From assembly GCF_014879935.1 (NCBI RefSeq), contig NZ_JACSRD010000146.1:62001-126000 (forward strand): a stretch of 64,000 nucleotides of DNA, written 5' to 3'. The notes under the pieces were generated by a model. It was not told the DNA's origin. It saw nothing but the letters and a program-made list of their open reading frames with translations, and ran no database searches. The DNA is from Prosthecobacter sp. (GTDB taxonomy: Bacteria > Verrucomicrobiota > Verrucomicrobiia > Verrucomicrobiales > Verrucomicrobiaceae). Positions 35,319 to 47,352 of this stretch are shown piece after piece. Every line of letters begins with the position of its first letter. Position 1 is the stretch's first letter. The translations under genes were made by a program, and so were the position numbers.

Positions 35319-37514
35319 ATGAACGAGACAGGATCAGAACTCCAAAAGCATGCGATGGACACCTGGCAGGTGGTCAAAAACCGTCTCGGCCTCATTTCCC
35401 TCTGTTTCATCCTCATCTTCGCCGCCGCAGCGGTCCTCACCTACATCATGCCACGCAAATATCGCGGGCATGTTGAAATGACGATTGAGCGCATCACTCA
35501 GGACATCAACGTGTTCGACCGCAACCGTGGCGACAGCCTGGCTTTCACCCAGGAATACATCAAGACCCAGTTCGAGACGATCACCAAGCCCACCACGCTG
35601 TATCCTGTCATCGAGAAACTCGATCTCACGAAGCGTTGGGAGTTGCCCAGCCGTCAGGCAGCCCTGGCCCGGTTGCGGGCGAACTTGGAAACGCAGTCCA
35701 TGCTGCGCTCTGACTTCGTCATCATCGACTACTACGACCAGGACTCCCAGCTCGCGGCCACGATCGCCAATGAGATTGCGAAGAGCTACATGGCCCAGCG
35801 CAACAACATCGAGGTTGAAAGAAAACAAAAGGCCCTCACCGTGCTGGAACAAAAAATCTCCGATCAGGAAAAACTGCGCGAACAGGCGCAAATCCGCGCT
35901 CAGGAGGCCAAGCGCAAGGCAGGCATCGTCGGTGAATGGTTCATGGGGGGAGGCAGCTCACTGAATCCTGGCAGCGATCTTCGCACCTCTGAGGAGAGCA
36001 TCCAGATGTCACGCGAGCAGTTGCTCATGCAGTCAGACCAGGACATCCTCACGCTTCAGGCCGAGATCGATCAGGTCGGCAAACTCAGCGCTGACGAACT
36101 GATCGCACGTGCCTCGGGGCTGAAACTCGAAAATCCGTCACTGATCGCCAATACGGCGAAATACAACGAACTTTTGGTGCAGCGTGAGGGATTTCTGAAT
36201 GCCGGCATGGGCCGCCGTCATCCTCAAATTGAAAGCCTCACCAGCCAGATCGACACGTTGAAAAAACAAATTGTCGATGAGGCGCAGGCGCATGTTCAGG
36301 GCCTCCAAAATCGCCTTGATGCCGCGAAAAAGAAACACGAGTCGCTCGTGGAATACACTGGCAAAGCCAAAGACGAGATCCTGGGCATGCAAACGCTCTA
36401 CAACGAGTACAAGAGCGCCAAGGACGAGGTGGCTCAGCTTGACAACATTATCGTCAACTTGAGCTCCAGAAACCTTGAGGAAAAGGTCGGCATCGAACTC
36501 CAGAAATCACCCGCCACTATCTACGCCGAGGCGGAGCCCGAAGGGAAACCCGCCAAGCCCAACGTTCCGCTGCATCTGGCCCTCGGCGGCGTGCTGGGTC
36601 TCATGTTCGGCCTCGGCCTCGCCTTCTTCCTCGAGTACATGGACACCACCGTGAAGAGCCTCGATGACGTTGAGCGCTTCCTTGGAGTCCCCGTTCTCGC
36701 CGTTGTGCCAAAGAACGTCGGCGTGCTGCACCGCTCCAGCGGCTTCAATCCCGATGCCGAGGCGTATCGCATCCTGCGCACGAACATCGAATTCAACCGC
36801 AAGTCTCCTGATGCCAACTGCCTCACTGTCGTCAGCGGTGGTGCTGGCGAAGGCAAGTCCACGACGATGGTGAACCTCGCCTACGTCTGTGCCCAGGGAG
36901 GTTACAACGTGCTGCTCATCGATGCCGACCTGCGTCGTCCCAGCATGCACACGCACTTCGACGTCAGCCACACCACGGGGCTGACAAATTACCTCACCAC
37001 CGACATCCGGCTGGAGGACGTCGTGTTGCGCACCCAGGTGGAAAATCTGTTCTTCCTGCCCAGCGGCCTGCTTCCGGCGGACAGCGCCGGATTGCTCAAC
37101 TCCCAACGCATGGTGGATCTCATCGCCGACGTGAAGAGCCGCTTCGACCTCGTGCTCATCGATTCGCCGCCAATCCTCGGTGTCAGCGACGCTTCGGTGC
37201 TCGCCAACGAGGCTGACATGACCATGATCGTCGTGCAGCACCGGAAACTGCCACGCCACATGCTCATGCGGGTGAAGCAGACCGTGGACAATGTGGGTGG
37301 CAAGGTCATCGGCGTCGTTCTCAACAACGTCGATCTGCAGAGCGACGCGCAGTATCAATACTACACGAGCTACTACACCTATTACTCGCCCACCAATTCG
37401 CCGAATGGCAGCAGTGGCAAGTCACGCCGCCGCAAGGTGAAGGCGGAGAGCACGGCTCCGGCCCTTGCCGGAACCCGGCCCATGGCACGCGCCGAGGGCG
37501 ATGATGTCTTTTGA
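35319..37514 (+). CDS. Wzz-domain polysaccharide biosynthesis tyrosine autokinase (BY-kinase)
   Basis: N-terminal Wzz segment with TM, long coiled coil, C-terminal TM LHLALGGVLGLMFGLGLAFFLEYMDTTVKSLDDVERFL, Walker A SGGAGEGKSTTMVNLAY, Walker A' VLLIDADLRRPSMH, Tyr cluster YQYYTSYYTYY. Confidence 0.94.
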   Translation: MNETGSELQKHAMDTWQVVKNRLGLISLCFILIFAAAAVLTYIMPRKYRGHVEMTIERITQDINVFDRNRGDSLAFTQEYIKTQFETITKPTTLYPVIEKLDLTKRWELPSRQAALARLRANLETQSMLRSDFVIIDYYDQDSQLAATIANEIAKSYMAQRNNIEVERKQKALTVLEQKISDQEKLREQAQIRAQEAKRKAGIVGEWFMGGGSSLNPGSDLRTSEESIQMSREQLLMQSDQDILTLQAEIDQVGKLSADELIARASGLKLENPSLIANTAKYNELLVQREGFLNAGMGRRHPQIESLTSQIDTLKKQIVDEAQAHVQGLQNRLDAAKKKHESLVEYTGKAKDEILGMQTLYNEYKSAKDEVAQLDNIIVNLSSRNLEEKVGIELQKSPATIYAEAEPEGKPAKPNVPLHLALGGVLGLMFGLGLAFFLEYMDTTVKSLDDVERFLGVPVLAVVPKNVGVLHRSSGFNPDAEAYRILRTNIEFNRKSPDANCLTVVSGGAGEGKSTTMVNLAYVCAQGGYNVLLIDADLRRPSMHTHFDVSHTTGLTNYLTTDIRLEDVVLRTQVENLFFLPSGLLPADSAGLLNSQRMVDLIADVKSRFDLVLIDSPPILGVSDASVLANEADMTMIVVQHRKLPRHMLMRVKQTVDNVGGKVIGVVLNNVDLQSDAQYQYYTSYYTYYSPTNSPNGSSGKSRRRKVKAESTAPALAGTRPMARAEGDDVF

Positions 37515-37534
37515 CCCCGAACCAGCCAACTCAC

Positions 37535-38101
37535 ATGAACTTGCGAAAAATCCTCCTCGCCATCGCCGCCTTCGGACTCCTCGTGGCCGCTGCACGTGCG
37601 CAAAACGGCGAACTGGCCCTCAAGGCCAACGACCGCGTCACCCTGTCCATCGGCGGCATTCCCGACAGCGAAGTCGCCCAGATCCGGGGCATCTACACCG
37701 TCAGCGACAACGGCACCATCAACCTCCTTTACATAGGAGAGGTCCGTGCCGCCGGCATGAAGCCTTCCTCCCTCCAGCGCAGCATTGAGCAGACCTACAT
37801 CGCCCGTGAGATTTACACCCGGCCGACCGTCACCGTCTCCATTGATGGCGACGCTGCCACGGCCCGCATGGTGTATGTGATCAGCGGTTGTGCCAAAAAC
37901 GGCCCCGTGCCCTACAGCCCCGGAATGACGATCCTGAAAGCCATCGGTGTCGCCGGCGGCTTCACTCCGTTCGCCAAACCCAGCCGCACCAAGCTCATCC
38001 GCAACGGCACCACCTCCGAGATCAATTTGAAGGACATCAGCGCCGACCCGCGTCGCGACGTCCCCCTCCAGCCGGAGGACCAGATCATCGTTCCAGAGTA
38101 A
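37535..38101 (+). CDS. Polysaccharide export protein (Wza-like, Poly_export/SLBB), copy 1
   Basis: GELALKANDRVTLSIGGIPDSEVAQIRGIYTVSDNGTINLLYIGEVRAAGMKPSSLQRSIEQTYIAREIYTRPTVTVSI...VYVISGCAKNGPVPYSPGMTILKAIGVAGGFTPFAKPSRTKLIR. Confidence 0.85.
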   Translation: MNLRKILLAIAAFGLLVAAARAQNGELALKANDRVTLSIGGIPDSEVAQIRGIYTVSDNGTINLLYIGEVRAAGMKPSSLQRSIEQTYIAREIYTRPTVTVSIDGDAATARMVYVISGCAKNGPVPYSPGMTILKAIGVAGGFTPFAKPSRTKLIRNGTTSEINLKDISADPRRDVPLQPEDQIIVPE

Positions 38102-38152
38102 ACCCGGGACCACGGACGTCTTCGCCCTCCGAACACTCCACCGCGTTGATTT

Positions 38153-38713
38153 ATGTCCCTGATCATGAAAGCGTGCCTTGGGCTGCTTCTCCTCGCGCTG
38201 CCAGCTTTCGCGGAGAACACAGAACTGCCTCTCAAAGCCGGTGATCGGGTTGCCTTGTCGATCGGCGGGATCCTGGAGAGCGATGCGGCGCAAATCAGCA
38301 GAGTTTACAGCATCAGCGACAGCGGAACGATCAACCTCGTGCACGTTGGCGAGGTCAAAGCAGCCGGCTTGAAGCCTTCAGCCCTCCAGCGGGCCGTTCA
38401 GGACGCCTACATCAAGAGCGAGATCTACACCAGACCTGTCGTCAACGTGACCATTGACGGCGGCAACACCCCTGACCGCATGGTGTATGTGGTGAGTGGC
38501 TGCCGCAAGAACGGTCCCGTCGCCTACAACGCCGGCATGACGATCATGAAAGCCATCAGCGTCGCTGGAGGACTCAATGAATTTGCCCGGCCTAAGAACA
38601 CGAAGCTCATTCGGGCTGGCAAAACCCTCGAACTGGACCTTCGAAACGTCACATCAGACACCGCGAAGGACATCAAGCTGGAGCCTGAGGATCAGATCCT
38701 CATTTCCGAGTAG
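38153..38713 (+). CDS. Polysaccharide export protein (Wza-like), copy 2; tandem paralogue of the preceding gene
   Basis: Collinear with copy 1 over full length: LPLKAGDRVALSIGGILESDAAQISRVYSISDSGTINLVHVGEVKAAGLKPSALQRAVQDAYIKSEIYTRPVVNVTIDG...VYVVSGCRKNGPVAYNAGMTIMKAISVAGGLNEFARPKNTKLIRAG. Confidence 0.85.
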   Translation: MSLIMKACLGLLLLALPAFAENTELPLKAGDRVALSIGGILESDAAQISRVYSISDSGTINLVHVGEVKAAGLKPSALQRAVQDAYIKSEIYTRPVVNVTIDGGNTPDRMVYVVSGCRKNGPVAYNAGMTIMKAISVAGGLNEFARPKNTKLIRAGKTLELDLRNVTSDTAKDIKLEPEDQILISE

Positions 38714-38769
38714 GAGAGGAATGGCCCGGGTTGTCTCTGGAGCCTGCTTTCGCTCAGCCTTGTGAACGG

Positions 38770-40485
38770 TCACAGCCCCAGATCCGTTACCGCGCCATGG
38801 CTGGCGTCGCAGGTGAGCTTCGCATACTTCGCCAGCACACCGCGAGTGTAGCGCGGTTTCGGCTGCTTCCAGGCCTTGAGGCGGGTTTTGAGCTCCTTGT
38901 CAGGAATGCCCAGCGTGATGCTGCGCTTCACCGCGTCGATGGTGATCGGGTCGCCGTTCTTGATGACGGCGATCGGGCCGCCGACAAACGCCTCCGGCGT
39001 GACATGGCCGACCACGAAACCGTGGCTGCCGCCGCTGAAACGTCCGTCGGTGATGAAGGCGACATCCTTGCCCAGTCCTTTGCCCATGATGGCGCTGGTG
39101 GGGGAAAGCATCTCGCGCATGCCGGGTCCGCCTTTCGGGCCTTCCATGCGCACGACGATGACGTGGCCCTTCTTGACCTTGTCGTTCAGGATGGCCTGCA
39201 GCGCGGTCTCTTCAGACTCGAACACGATGGCCTTGCCGCTGAATTTGGTGCCCTCTTTACCGGTGATTTTGCCGACGGCGCCTCCGGGGCAAAGATTGCC
39301 TTTGAAGATGACGAGGTGGCTGTCTTTTTTGATCGGATCAGCGAGCGGGCGCACAATCGTCTGGCTCTTCGGCCACACGATCTTGGAGTTCCGCATGTTT
39401 TCCTTCATCGTCTTGCCGGTGACGGTCAGGCAGTCGCCGTGCATGAGGCCTTCCTCGACCAGCAGGCGCATCAGCGGCACGGTGCCGCCGATCTTCACCA
39501 GGTCGTTCATGAAATATTTCCCGCTTGGGCGCAGATCGGCCAGCACCGGCGTCTTCTTGCCGATGCGGACGAAGTCCTCGATCCCAAGCTTCACGCCTGC
39601 GCTGTGAGCGGCGGCGATCAGGTGCAGCACGGCGTTCGTGGAGCCACCGAGCGTGATGATCAGCGTGATGGCGTTCTCAAAAGCCTCCTTCGTCATGATG
39701 TCGCGCGGCGTGATGCCGCGTTTGATCATGTTCATCACAGCAGCGCCGGCGTCAAAGCAGTCAATCAGCTTCTCATTCGAAACTGCCGCCTGCGCACCGC
39801 TGTTGGGAAGGCTCATGCCCATGGCTTCTATGGCGCTGGCCATCGTGTTGGCCGTGTACATGCCGCCACAGGAACCTTCACCCGGGATGGAGTGCTCTTC
39901 GATATCGACGAGCTGCTTGTCAGAGATCTGGCAGTTCGCGTGTTTGCCGATGGCTTCGAAGACGGTGACGATGTCCGCATCCTTCTTCTCCGGTCCGACG
40001 CAGCCAGGAAGGATCGTGCCGCCGTAAACAAACACGCTCGGACGATTCATGCGCCCCATGGCCATGATGCAGCCGGGCATGTTCTTGTCACAGCCGCCAA
40101 TGGCGACGTAGCCGTCCATGCCTTCGCAGCCGACGACCGTTTCAATCGAGTCGGCGATGACCTCGCGGGAAACGAGTGAGTACTTCATCCCCTCCGTGCC
40201 CATCGAGATGCCATCGGAGATGGTGATGGTGTTGAAAATCACCGACTTGCCGCCGGCGGCATCGACCCCTTTGGCCGCTTCCTTCGCGAGGCGGTCGATG
40301 TGCATGTTGCAGGGCGTGACCATGCTCCAGGTGCTGGCGATGCCGATCTTGTTCTTCTTGAAGTCCTCGCGCTTAAAACCCACCGCGTGCAGCATGGCAC
40401 GGCTGGCGGCGCGTTCCACGCCATCGACAACGACGGCGCTGTGTTTGCGATGCAGGGAGGGCTTGGAAGCGGCTTTCTTGGACAT
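38770..40485 (-). CDS. ilvD: Dihydroxy-acid dehydratase
   Basis: [22 protein letters not shown]...[26 protein letters not shown]...[26 protein letters not shown]...[26 protein letters not shown]...[19 protein letters not shown]. Confidence 0.97.
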   Translation of the reverse strand: MSKKAASKPSLHRKHSAVVVDGVERAASRAMLHAVGFKREDFKKNKIGIASTWSMVTPCNMHIDRLAKEAAKGVDAAGGKSVIFNTITISDGISMGTEGMKYSLVSREVIADSIETVVGCEGMDGYVAIGGCDKNMPGCIMAMGRMNRPSVFVYGGTILPGCVGPEKKDADIVTVFEAIGKHANCQISDKQLVDIEEHSIPGEGSCGGMYTANTMASAIEAMGMSLPNSGAQAAVSNEKLIDCFDAGAAVMNMIKRGITPRDIMTKEAFENAITLIITLGGSTNAVLHLIAAAHSAGVKLGIEDFVRIGKKTPVLADLRPSGKYFMNDLVKIGGTVPLMRLLVEEGLMHGDCLTVTGKTMKENMRNSKIVWPKSQTIVRPLADPIKKDSHLVIFKGNLCPGGAVGKITGKEGTKFSGKAIVFESEETALQAILNDKVKKGHVIVVRMEGPKGGPGMREMLSPTSAIMGKGLGKDVAFITDGRFSGGSHGFVVGHVTPEAFVGGPIAVIKNGDPITIDAVKRSITLGIPDKELKTRLKAWKQPKPRYTRGVLAKYAKLTCDASHGAVTDLGL

Positions 40486-40562
40486 GGCTTGGGGAGGATG
40501 GGCGCGCAAAGTGCCAGACACGATCCCGCACGCAAGCAGCCTTTGCGGCAAAGGACGTGCTC

Positions 40563-43500
40563 TCAGCGCAGACTTTGGCGCCACCCTTCCAGCATCTGTT
40601 TCGCCTTCACGTCGATGGGATCGTCCAGGCTGACGCCGGCAGACTTCACACACCAGTCCAGGAACTCGCGTATGGCAGCACGATCGACGCCTGGCGTGGC
40701 GAGGGTGGTGTTGACCTGCGCCTCCACACGATCTCGAAACAGGCCTTTTTCAGAAGCGTGGTGAACGCTCCACGCGATCAGCATCCGTGTGATGGTGGTG
40801 GGATCGGGCTCATTCCACACGGCGAGTATTTGCCGGGGCAGATGGAAACGGCCGGTCACCGCATGTGCCTGTCCGCCTGCTGTCCTGGCCTCTCTCCCTT
40901 CGACGTCCGTGCCATCAAAAGTGGCCACGCGTTCCAGTTCAGACGCGGTGTCACGCAGATTGAGCACGTATATGGCGGCAAAGACGGGGTTCAGCGCCGA
41001 ATTGGTGTGGTGAAGCTGCTTCACCAGCAGGGTGCGGCATTCGTCCAGGTGCTGGCCGTTGTTGCTGCCCGAGACCAGGCGGCAAAGATAGTCGTTGGCA
41101 TCCAGATTCAGGGCGATTTCCTTCTGATGGAAGGCATTGAAGGCCTCCCAATGCCGGATCGCTCCGTCGCGTTTTGTCAGCGCCTCTGCCGCCATTCGGC
41201 CAGTGCCGGCGAACTCGCCTGCTTGATCCTTCATTTCTTTGAGCAGCGCCTTTTCGATGCGGGGATCGCGATGTCGCATCGGATCATCGGGCGGCACCAG
41301 CTTGTCGATCACCGTTCGTTTGCCCTGGTCGCCGGTCTTGGGGTCGGCTAGTACGGCGACCAAGTGGTCCACGTCCGTTTCGATGCCTACAACAGGTGGC
41401 GCGATGACCGCGCAGGCTTCACGAGCCTTTCCTTTCATCTGGGGGAGCAGTCGCGTGGCAGCGTTGATATCCGCGTCGCAAAGTTCCTCGAACAAAGCCA
41501 CTGCTGTGGGCACTTCATCGGCAGATGTCAGCTTGAGCAGGTCTGTGGAAAGAACATCGACGTAGGCTCCCAGGTCCAGCTCCCGCAGGCGACGCATGGC
41601 CCACGCAGCCTCCGGTCCGTGTGCCAGCGCCCACGTCTTCAGAGCAGCCACGTCGTCACGTGCGGCGAGTTTTCGGCGGACGACGGGCAGCGTGTTGCGC
41701 AGCATGAAGGAAAGGTCGTCCTCAAGTTCCTGGCGCAATTCGTGAGCACGCAATTCATCGTCGAGCCGCTCTTGCGCCAGCTTCTGTGCGCGTATTTCAA
41801 CGTCTGATGGCTGTTTGGGTCTGGCTGCGGTCGTATTGACGTCGCCAGCTCCACCAAAAGGATCGTCGGCTCCGGTAAACGTGTCCGGCAAGGACGGAAG
41901 AGGTCGTGGGCCGGCGGCCTTGACGCGCCTTTCCAACTCGCGCAGTTCGTTCTCCGTCCTGGACGGCGGGTGCATCCGGGTTTCAAGCTTTGTCGCCACA
42001 TCTGCGATCGGCACACCGGTCTCCGCGGCCGCTTCAAGCGCGAGGGCAATAAAAGCAGGCTTGAGGGCAGGCGGATGGTCCAACCGTTCCAAAAAGCGCT
42101 CCAGGATCACGCGGACCTCCTGTCTGCGCTTTTCCGTTGTGGTCGGGTCGGGCGGTGCGTCCTGCCACCCTCGCAATACGGGCATGGCATGATGCAGAAA
42201 GTCACGGCTGCCGCCCCAGCGCGATGGAAGCTCTTTTTCAATCAGCAGACAGGCAAAGTTCAGCGCCGTCTCTTTGTTGTAGTCGGCGTTCCAGCGCAGG
42301 CAGACATCGTTCGAGAACACCGTGCCGTCCAAGTCCACCAGCGCCTTGCCACCTGCGGACGGCTGGAGCTTGAGCTGGGCGAAACCATCGGCGGTGGACA
42401 TGGACATGCCCGATCCGCCTTGGTCTTTGCGCCGGTCACGGCTGCGCACTCGGTCCAGCCACCAGACGGTGTGCGCGAGATGCCGGGCGTCCGCATCCTT
42501 CAGCTCGTGCCAGCTAAAGTCGTAGTACACGCCATCCCGGAGTGCATTGTGAGTGGCGGCACCATTGGTCGCCGTGCGTGCACAGGCCATCCAGGAGTCG
42601 CCAGGATGAAAGGAAATGAAGATTGCCCACTGGCGGGCATTGTAGCAGCCGGATGAGCTGTGACTGAGATGGAGCGTTCCCGTTTCCGGAGGTTGCCGCC
42701 CGTCGCGATCGTCCACAGCGAGTTGAAAAAACGAGCGGTGCCTGTCTGAGCGATTGATTTCCACCAGCTTCAACGCGGCCGCCTGAGGTGCCATGTCCCA
42801 GAAACCTTCCGGAACGCGATCACGTGACTGATGCTCGCGGGCATGATCGTGAAAATTCTGCCCCGGCCCCATGAACGCGAACAGCTCTGCATGGCTCAGC
42901 CCTTTGCGTGACTGCTTCACATACGGCCGGGCCGGCGGAGGTGGTGGCACAGGTCCGTAGGCTGGCTCTGCGTCCGCCAAAGGAGATGGCTGGACCACCA
43001 CTGGGTAGGCAAGCCCGCCATCGGAATGCATTTTCTCCAGGGCGTCGCTCCATTGCAGCAGGTCGTCCTGCAGACGCGCAAAGTGGCTGCCCTTGCCGCC
43101 ATCGGGACCAATGAATCGCTTCCTGGCGGCATCCCATTCATAAACCGCGCCGGGCTTTTCAGGTGTGCCGGTGCTCGGAAAGAGCACCACCTGCCAGGTG
43201 CCATTGGTCCCCGCTCGAATGTCCCACGACCAGCGGTTCTCAGCCGTGTCAGCGTCTCTGGCGTGCCAGTTCAGCACCACGGTCAGCAGCGTTCTCGGTT
43301 TCAGCTCTGCTGTTTGAATCGTGAGAACCTCGACCTTGTCATGGCCGCCGGACACCCCTGTGTTGCAGGTGTCCAGCATCTCCACCAAACCGTCACCGTT
43401 GACGTCGAGGAGGTAACCGTCGGTGATCATGTTGTCCCCGTCGAAGGGGGTGAAGCTTCTGCCATCCGGGTGGAAGCCGTCCAAGGACTGGTCCACCAGA

Positions 43501-43868
43501 CGAGGCGGCCCCTTGCCGCCCGTGCTGAATGATGAAGGCCGCTCTTGGAACAGCTCGTCAGGCCTCATGATCTCGTAGTCGTCAGGTGAGATCAATTCTG
43601 ACGACCTCCAGTCGGGGTCATGGGACACGATATACAGCGGCGGTGCCGAACCGCGTTGAGGACACACGGTCACCCGGAGGTTGGCGTGTTGTTCGGCGAA
43701 CTCCTCAAAGCTCTGTTCCTTCGCCCCGTTTTCCATTTCATACAGCGCACGCATGCGGGTGGCTGGATCGAGCAGTTTTCGGACAAGCGCGCTCTCAGTC
43801 CTCGCTGTCGTGCATGACAGCAGCATCGCCACGGCGATGCTGCATAGTGAGATGGACGCCAGTCGCAT
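40563..43868 (-). CDS. Large uncharacterised lipoprotein (~1101 aa)
   Basis: [35 protein letters not shown] (lipobox LLSC); internal [12 protein letters not shown] Ca-binding-like segment; long charged helical C-half. No domain recognised. Confidence 0.75.
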   Translation of the reverse strand: MRLASISLCSIAVAMLLSCTTARTESALVRKLLDPATRMRALYEMENGAKEQSFEEFAEQHANLRVTVCPQRGSAPPLYIVSHDPDWRSSELISPDDYEIMRPDELFQERPSSFSTGGKGPPRLVDQSLDGFHPDGRSFTPFDGDNMITDGYLLDVNGDGLVEMLDTCNTGVSGGHDKVEVLTIQTAELKPRTLLTVVLNWHARDADTAENRWSWDIRAGTNGTWQVVLFPSTGTPEKPGAVYEWDAARKRFIGPDGGKGSHFARLQDDLLQWSDALEKMHSDGGLAYPVVVQPSPLADAEPAYGPVPPPPPARPYVKQSRKGLSHAELFAFMGPGQNFHDHAREHQSRDRVPEGFWDMAPQAAALKLVEINRSDRHRSFFQLAVDDRDGRQPPETGTLHLSHSSSGCYNARQWAIFISFHPGDSWMACARTATNGAATHNALRDGVYYDFSWHELKDADARHLAHTVWWLDRVRSRDRRKDQGGSGMSMSTADGFAQLKLQPSAGGKALVDLDGTVFSNDVCLRWNADYNKETALNFACLLIEKELPSRWGGSRDFLHHAMPVLRGWQDAPPDPTTTEKRRQEVRVILERFLERLDHPPALKPAFIALALEAAAETGVPIADVATKLETRMHPPSRTENELRELERRVKAAGPRPLPSLPDTFTGADDPFGGAGDVNTTAARPKQPSDVEIRAQKLAQERLDDELRAHELRQELEDDLSFMLRNTLPVVRRKLAARDDVAALKTWALAHGPEAAWAMRRLRELDLGAYVDVLSTDLLKLTSADEVPTAVALFEELCDADINAATRLLPQMKGKAREACAVIAPPVVGIETDVDHLVAVLADPKTGDQGKRTVIDKLVPPDDPMRHRDPRIEKALLKEMKDQAGEFAGTGRMAAEALTKRDGAIRHWEAFNAFHQKEIALNLDANDYLCRLVSGSNNGQHLDECRTLLVKQLHHTNSALNPVFAAIYVLNLRDTASELERVATFDGTDVEGREARTAGGQAHAVTGRFHLPRQILAVWNEPDPTTITRMLIAWSVHHASEKGLFRDRVEAQVNTTLATPGVDRAAIREFLDWCVKSAGVSLDDPIDVKAKQMLEGWRQSLR

Positions 43869-43991
43869 TCGGGCATGATGCCTCGCCAGCCGAACGGCAG
43901 TCAAGACGGATGTGGCTGCCAGTCGAGGCTCGCTGTCTGCCAAGATCGGCGTGGTTTTACGGTTTTAGTGAACGATTCTCTTCACCCAACC

Positions 43992-44771
43992 ATGGTGACG
44001 CGCGCCCGAGTTTTCTTCCTGCTGGTCTGCTTCCATTTCCCATCGCTTTTCGCTGCGGAACCGGTGCAGCTCGACTTCAACCTGTACATGGAGGGGAAGT
44101 ACATCTATGAGCGCAATTGCATCGTCTGCCACGGCCAGCGTGGCGATGGGAATGGCGAGATGAGCCCGACTTTGAAGCCGAAACCGCGTTCGTTCCGCGA
44201 GGGCATGTTCAAATTCCGCACCACACCGCTCGGTGCCCTGCCCACGGATGACGATCTGCGCCGCACCATCCGCCACGGGCTCACCGGCACGGCGATGGGC
44301 ATGTTCACCCAGCTCACAGACGGGGAAGTCGATGCCGTCATCACCTACGTGAAGTCATTCTCCCGCCGCTGGCGGAAAGCGGAGAGCTACGCCCAGCCGC
44401 TGACGTTCTCCGCCGCGCCTGAGTGGTTCAAAGCACCCGATCAGGTGAAAACACACGCCACGGCGGGTGCGAAGCTCTTCGCCGGAAACTGTGCCGCCTG
44501 TCATGGCGAGAAGGCGGATGGCAAAGGCGCGGCCGCTGTGGCCCTGAAGGACATCTGGGGCCTGCCAGCCGCGCCTGCGGACCTGCGCCAGCCGCATCTG
44601 CGCTGCGGCGACGGGCCGGATGATCTCTTCCGCGTGCTGGCCACCGGTCTGAACGGCACGGCGATGGTCAGCTTTGAAAAAACACTCACCGAGCAGCAAC
44701 GCTGGGACATCATCGCCCACATCCTCAGCATCCGCCTCCCGGCGGTTCCGGTGCTTGGCGGTGCGGAGTGA
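43992..44771 (+). CDS. Exported di-haem c-type cytochrome
   Basis: Signal peptide; two CxxCH sites ([26 protein letters not shown]), each followed by a class-I cytochrome c pattern. Confidence 0.88.
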   Translation: MVTRARVFFLLVCFHFPSLFAAEPVQLDFNLYMEGKYIYERNCIVCHGQRGDGNGEMSPTLKPKPRSFREGMFKFRTTPLGALPTDDDLRRTIRHGLTGTAMGMFTQLTDGEVDAVITYVKSFSRRWRKAESYAQPLTFSAAPEWFKAPDQVKTHATAGAKLFAGNCAACHGEKADGKGAAAVALKDIWGLPAAPADLRQPHLRCGDGPDDLFRVLATGLNGTAMVSFEKTLTEQQRWDIIAHILSIRLPAVPVLGGAE

Positions 44772-44832
44772 GCCGGCCTCGGAGATCGAAAATCAGGCGC
44801 AATCGTCCTGCTGTGTGCCTCGTTCAGGCTGC

Positions 44833-46302
44833 ATGACAAAAATCACTCCCGCGCTTCGGACGGTCGCGTTCTGCCTGCTCGGTGGCGTGTCTTTGGCCGC
44901 GGCAGACGAGCGAAAGCCGAACGTCCTCTTCATCGCCATCGACGATCTGTCGAACGCGCTCGGTTGTTATGGCGATCCGGTGGCCAAAACGCCTCATATG
45001 GACCGTCTCGCGGCCTCGGGCGTGCGGTTTGACCGTGCCTACAATCAGATCCCGCTCTGCAATCCCAGCCGCGCGTCGTTGATGACCGGCCGCAGACCGG
45101 ATGCCACGCAGGTGTACGACCTCGACCGCCATTTCCGTGCGGCGTTGCCGGATGTGGTCACGCTGCCGCAGCTTTTCAAAAACAACGGCTGGTTCACCGC
45201 CCGCGTCGGGAAGATCTACCACTACGACGTGCCCAAAGGCATCGGCACCGACGGGCTCGATGACCAACCGTCATGGCAGGTCGTCGTGAATCCAAAAGGC
45301 CGCGATGTGGTGGACGAAGACAAGATCACCAACCCGACGCCCGCGAAGCCCGTCAGCGCCGCTCTGAGCTGGCTCGCCGCCGATGGTGCCGACGAGGAGC
45401 AAACCGACGGCATGATCGCCAGCGAGGCCATCAAGCTCCTCAAACAGCATCGCGACGAGCCGTTCTTCCTCGGTGTCGGTTTCTTCCGCCCGCACACACC
45501 TTTCGTCGCGCCGAAGAAGTACTTCGACATGCATCCGCTTGAAGCGATGCGCCTGCCTTATGCGCCGCCTGATGATCGTGCGGACATTCCCGTGCCCGCG
45601 TTTGCACATAACAACCCGATTCCAAACTACGGACTCGACGAACTCACCTGCCGCAGGGCGATGCAGGCCTACCATGCCTGCGTTTCGTTCGTGGACGCGC
45701 AGGTGGGTCGTCTGCTCGATGCGCTGGACCGCCTCAAACTCGCCGACCGCACCATCATCGTGCTATGGAGCGATCACGGCTATCATCTCGGCGAGCACAA
45801 CGGCATCTGGCAGAAGCGCACGCTGTTTGAAGAAGGTGCGCGGGCTCCGCTCATCATCCGTGCGCCAGCGGCGAAGGGAAATGGCCGGGAATGCCCCCGC
45901 GTTGTCGAGTTCGTGGACATTTTTCCCACTGTCGCCGGATTCGCCGCGCTGCCGCTCCCAGCCGGACTGCATGGCCGCAGCCTGGTCCCGCTGCTGAACG
46001 ACCCGCTGATGGAATGGGACGGCGCCGCCATCACCCAGATTCTGCGTCCCGCCGACGACCGGCTGCCGCAGCAGGTCATGGGCCGCAGCATCCGCACCGA
46101 ACGCTGGCGCTACACCGAGTGGAACGGCGGAACCGACGGCATCGAGCTCTACGACCACCGCGACGACCCGCATGAGTTCCGCAATCGTGCCCAAAACCCG
46201 GACCCCGAGGCAGAAGCCGCCATGAAACGGCTTCACGCTCAGTTTCGAGATCGCGCCTCGCCAAATCCTCCGGCATCTCCGGTCAACCCGAAGCGCTTGT
46301 AA
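44833..46302 (+). CDS. Sulfatase (iduronate-2-sulfatase-like)
   Basis: [64 protein letters not shown]-x-P-S-R site; [29 protein letters not shown]. Confidence 0.94.
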   Translation: MTKITPALRTVAFCLLGGVSLAAADERKPNVLFIAIDDLSNALGCYGDPVAKTPHMDRLAASGVRFDRAYNQIPLCNPSRASLMTGRRPDATQVYDLDRHFRAALPDVVTLPQLFKNNGWFTARVGKIYHYDVPKGIGTDGLDDQPSWQVVVNPKGRDVVDEDKITNPTPAKPVSAALSWLAADGADEEQTDGMIASEAIKLLKQHRDEPFFLGVGFFRPHTPFVAPKKYFDMHPLEAMRLPYAPPDDRADIPVPAFAHNNPIPNYGLDELTCRRAMQAYHACVSFVDAQVGRLLDALDRLKLADRTIIVLWSDHGYHLGEHNGIWQKRTLFEEGARAPLIIRAPAAKGNGRECPRVVEFVDIFPTVAGFAALPLPAGLHGRSLVPLLNDPLMEWDGAAITQILRPADDRLPQQVMGRSIRTERWRYTEWNGGTDGIELYDHRDDPHEFRNRAQNPDPEAEAAMKRLHAQFRDRASPNPPASPVNPKRL

Positions 46303-47345
46303 TGCCGTTCAAAGTCCAATCCAGATCCATCATGATTGTTCGAGTCATCCTCAGCCTCCTTGCCATGGCCTCCGCATCCTTTGGTGGTCAGCGTCCTCGT
46401 CTCGCCATCCTGACTGACATTGGCGGCGATCCGGATGACCAGCAGTCGATGGTGCGACTCATGGTGTATGCGAACGAGTTCGACATCGAACTGTTGCTGG
46501 CGAGCGCGGCTGGAACGCCGGGCGAGTTGAAGGAGGCGGTGACGAAGGCGGAGCTGATCCGCGAGATCATCGGCGGTTATGAGAAGGTGCTGCCAAATCT
46601 CAAGAAACATGCGGTCGGATGGCCGGAAGCGGAGGCGTTGCGCAAGTGCGTGAAGTCCGGCAATCCTCATCGTGGCCGCGAAAACATCGGTGAAGGCCAC
46701 GACAGCGAAGGTTCGCGTGAACTGGTGCGGCTGATCGACGCAGGAACGGCGGAGCGGCCTCTGAATGTGGCGATCTGGGGTGGCCAGACGGATTTTGCGC
46801 AGGCTCTGTGGCGGGTGAAGAAGGATCGCGGCCTGGATGGCCTGGCGACATTCGCGAAGAGGGTGCGCGTGTATGACATCAATGATCAGGATCGCATCGC
46901 CGACTGGATGCGCGTCGAGTTTCCCGGGCTGAACTACATCCTGGCGAAGGCGCCGGAGGGGCGAGACAAACGCGAGGGCACCTATCGCGGCGTTTATCTC
47001 ACTGGCGATGAATCCCTGACCGGCGCAGCGTGGATCGAGGCGAATGTGAAGTCGCGAGGGCCGCTGGGGACCTTGTATCCGATGAAAACGTCCACCGCGC
47101 CGAATCCGAATCGCTGCATGAAGGAGGGCGACACGCCGTCGTGGTTCTTCTTTCTCCCGCTCGGAGGCAACGATCCGGCTGATCCGACGAAACCCGGCTG
47201 GGGCGGCCAGTTCCGGCGGGAAGCCGACGGCTGGTGGCGTGATCTGCCGGCGAAGGAAGGTTTTGACCCGCGTAGCACGGTGACGCGCTGGCGTGGTGAT
47301 TTTCAGGCCGACTTCGCGAAGCGCATGACTTGGTGTGTGGAATGA
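46302..47345 (+). CDS. DUF1593 nucleoside-hydrolase-like exported protein
   Basis: QRPRLAILTDIGGDPDDQQSMVRLMVYANEFDIELLLASAAG...NVAIWGGQTDFAQALWRVKKDRG...; D-x-x-x-D-x-D-D nucleoside hydrolase-type motif; TAATG coupling to the sulfatase. Confidence 0.85.
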   Translation: MPFKVQSRSIMIVRVILSLLAMASASFGGQRPRLAILTDIGGDPDDQQSMVRLMVYANEFDIELLLASAAGTPGELKEAVTKAELIREIIGGYEKVLPNLKKHAVGWPEAEALRKCVKSGNPHRGRENIGEGHDSEGSRELVRLIDAGTAERPLNVAIWGGQTDFAQALWRVKKDRGLDGLATFAKRVRVYDINDQDRIADWMRVEFPGLNYILAKAPEGRDKREGTYRGVYLTGDESLTGAAWIEANVKSRGPLGTLYPMKTSTAPNPNRCMKEGDTPSWFFFLPLGGNDPADPTKPGWGGQFRREADGWWRDLPAKEGFDPRSTVTRWRGDFQADFAKRMTWCVE

Positions 47346-47352
47346 GTCATCG

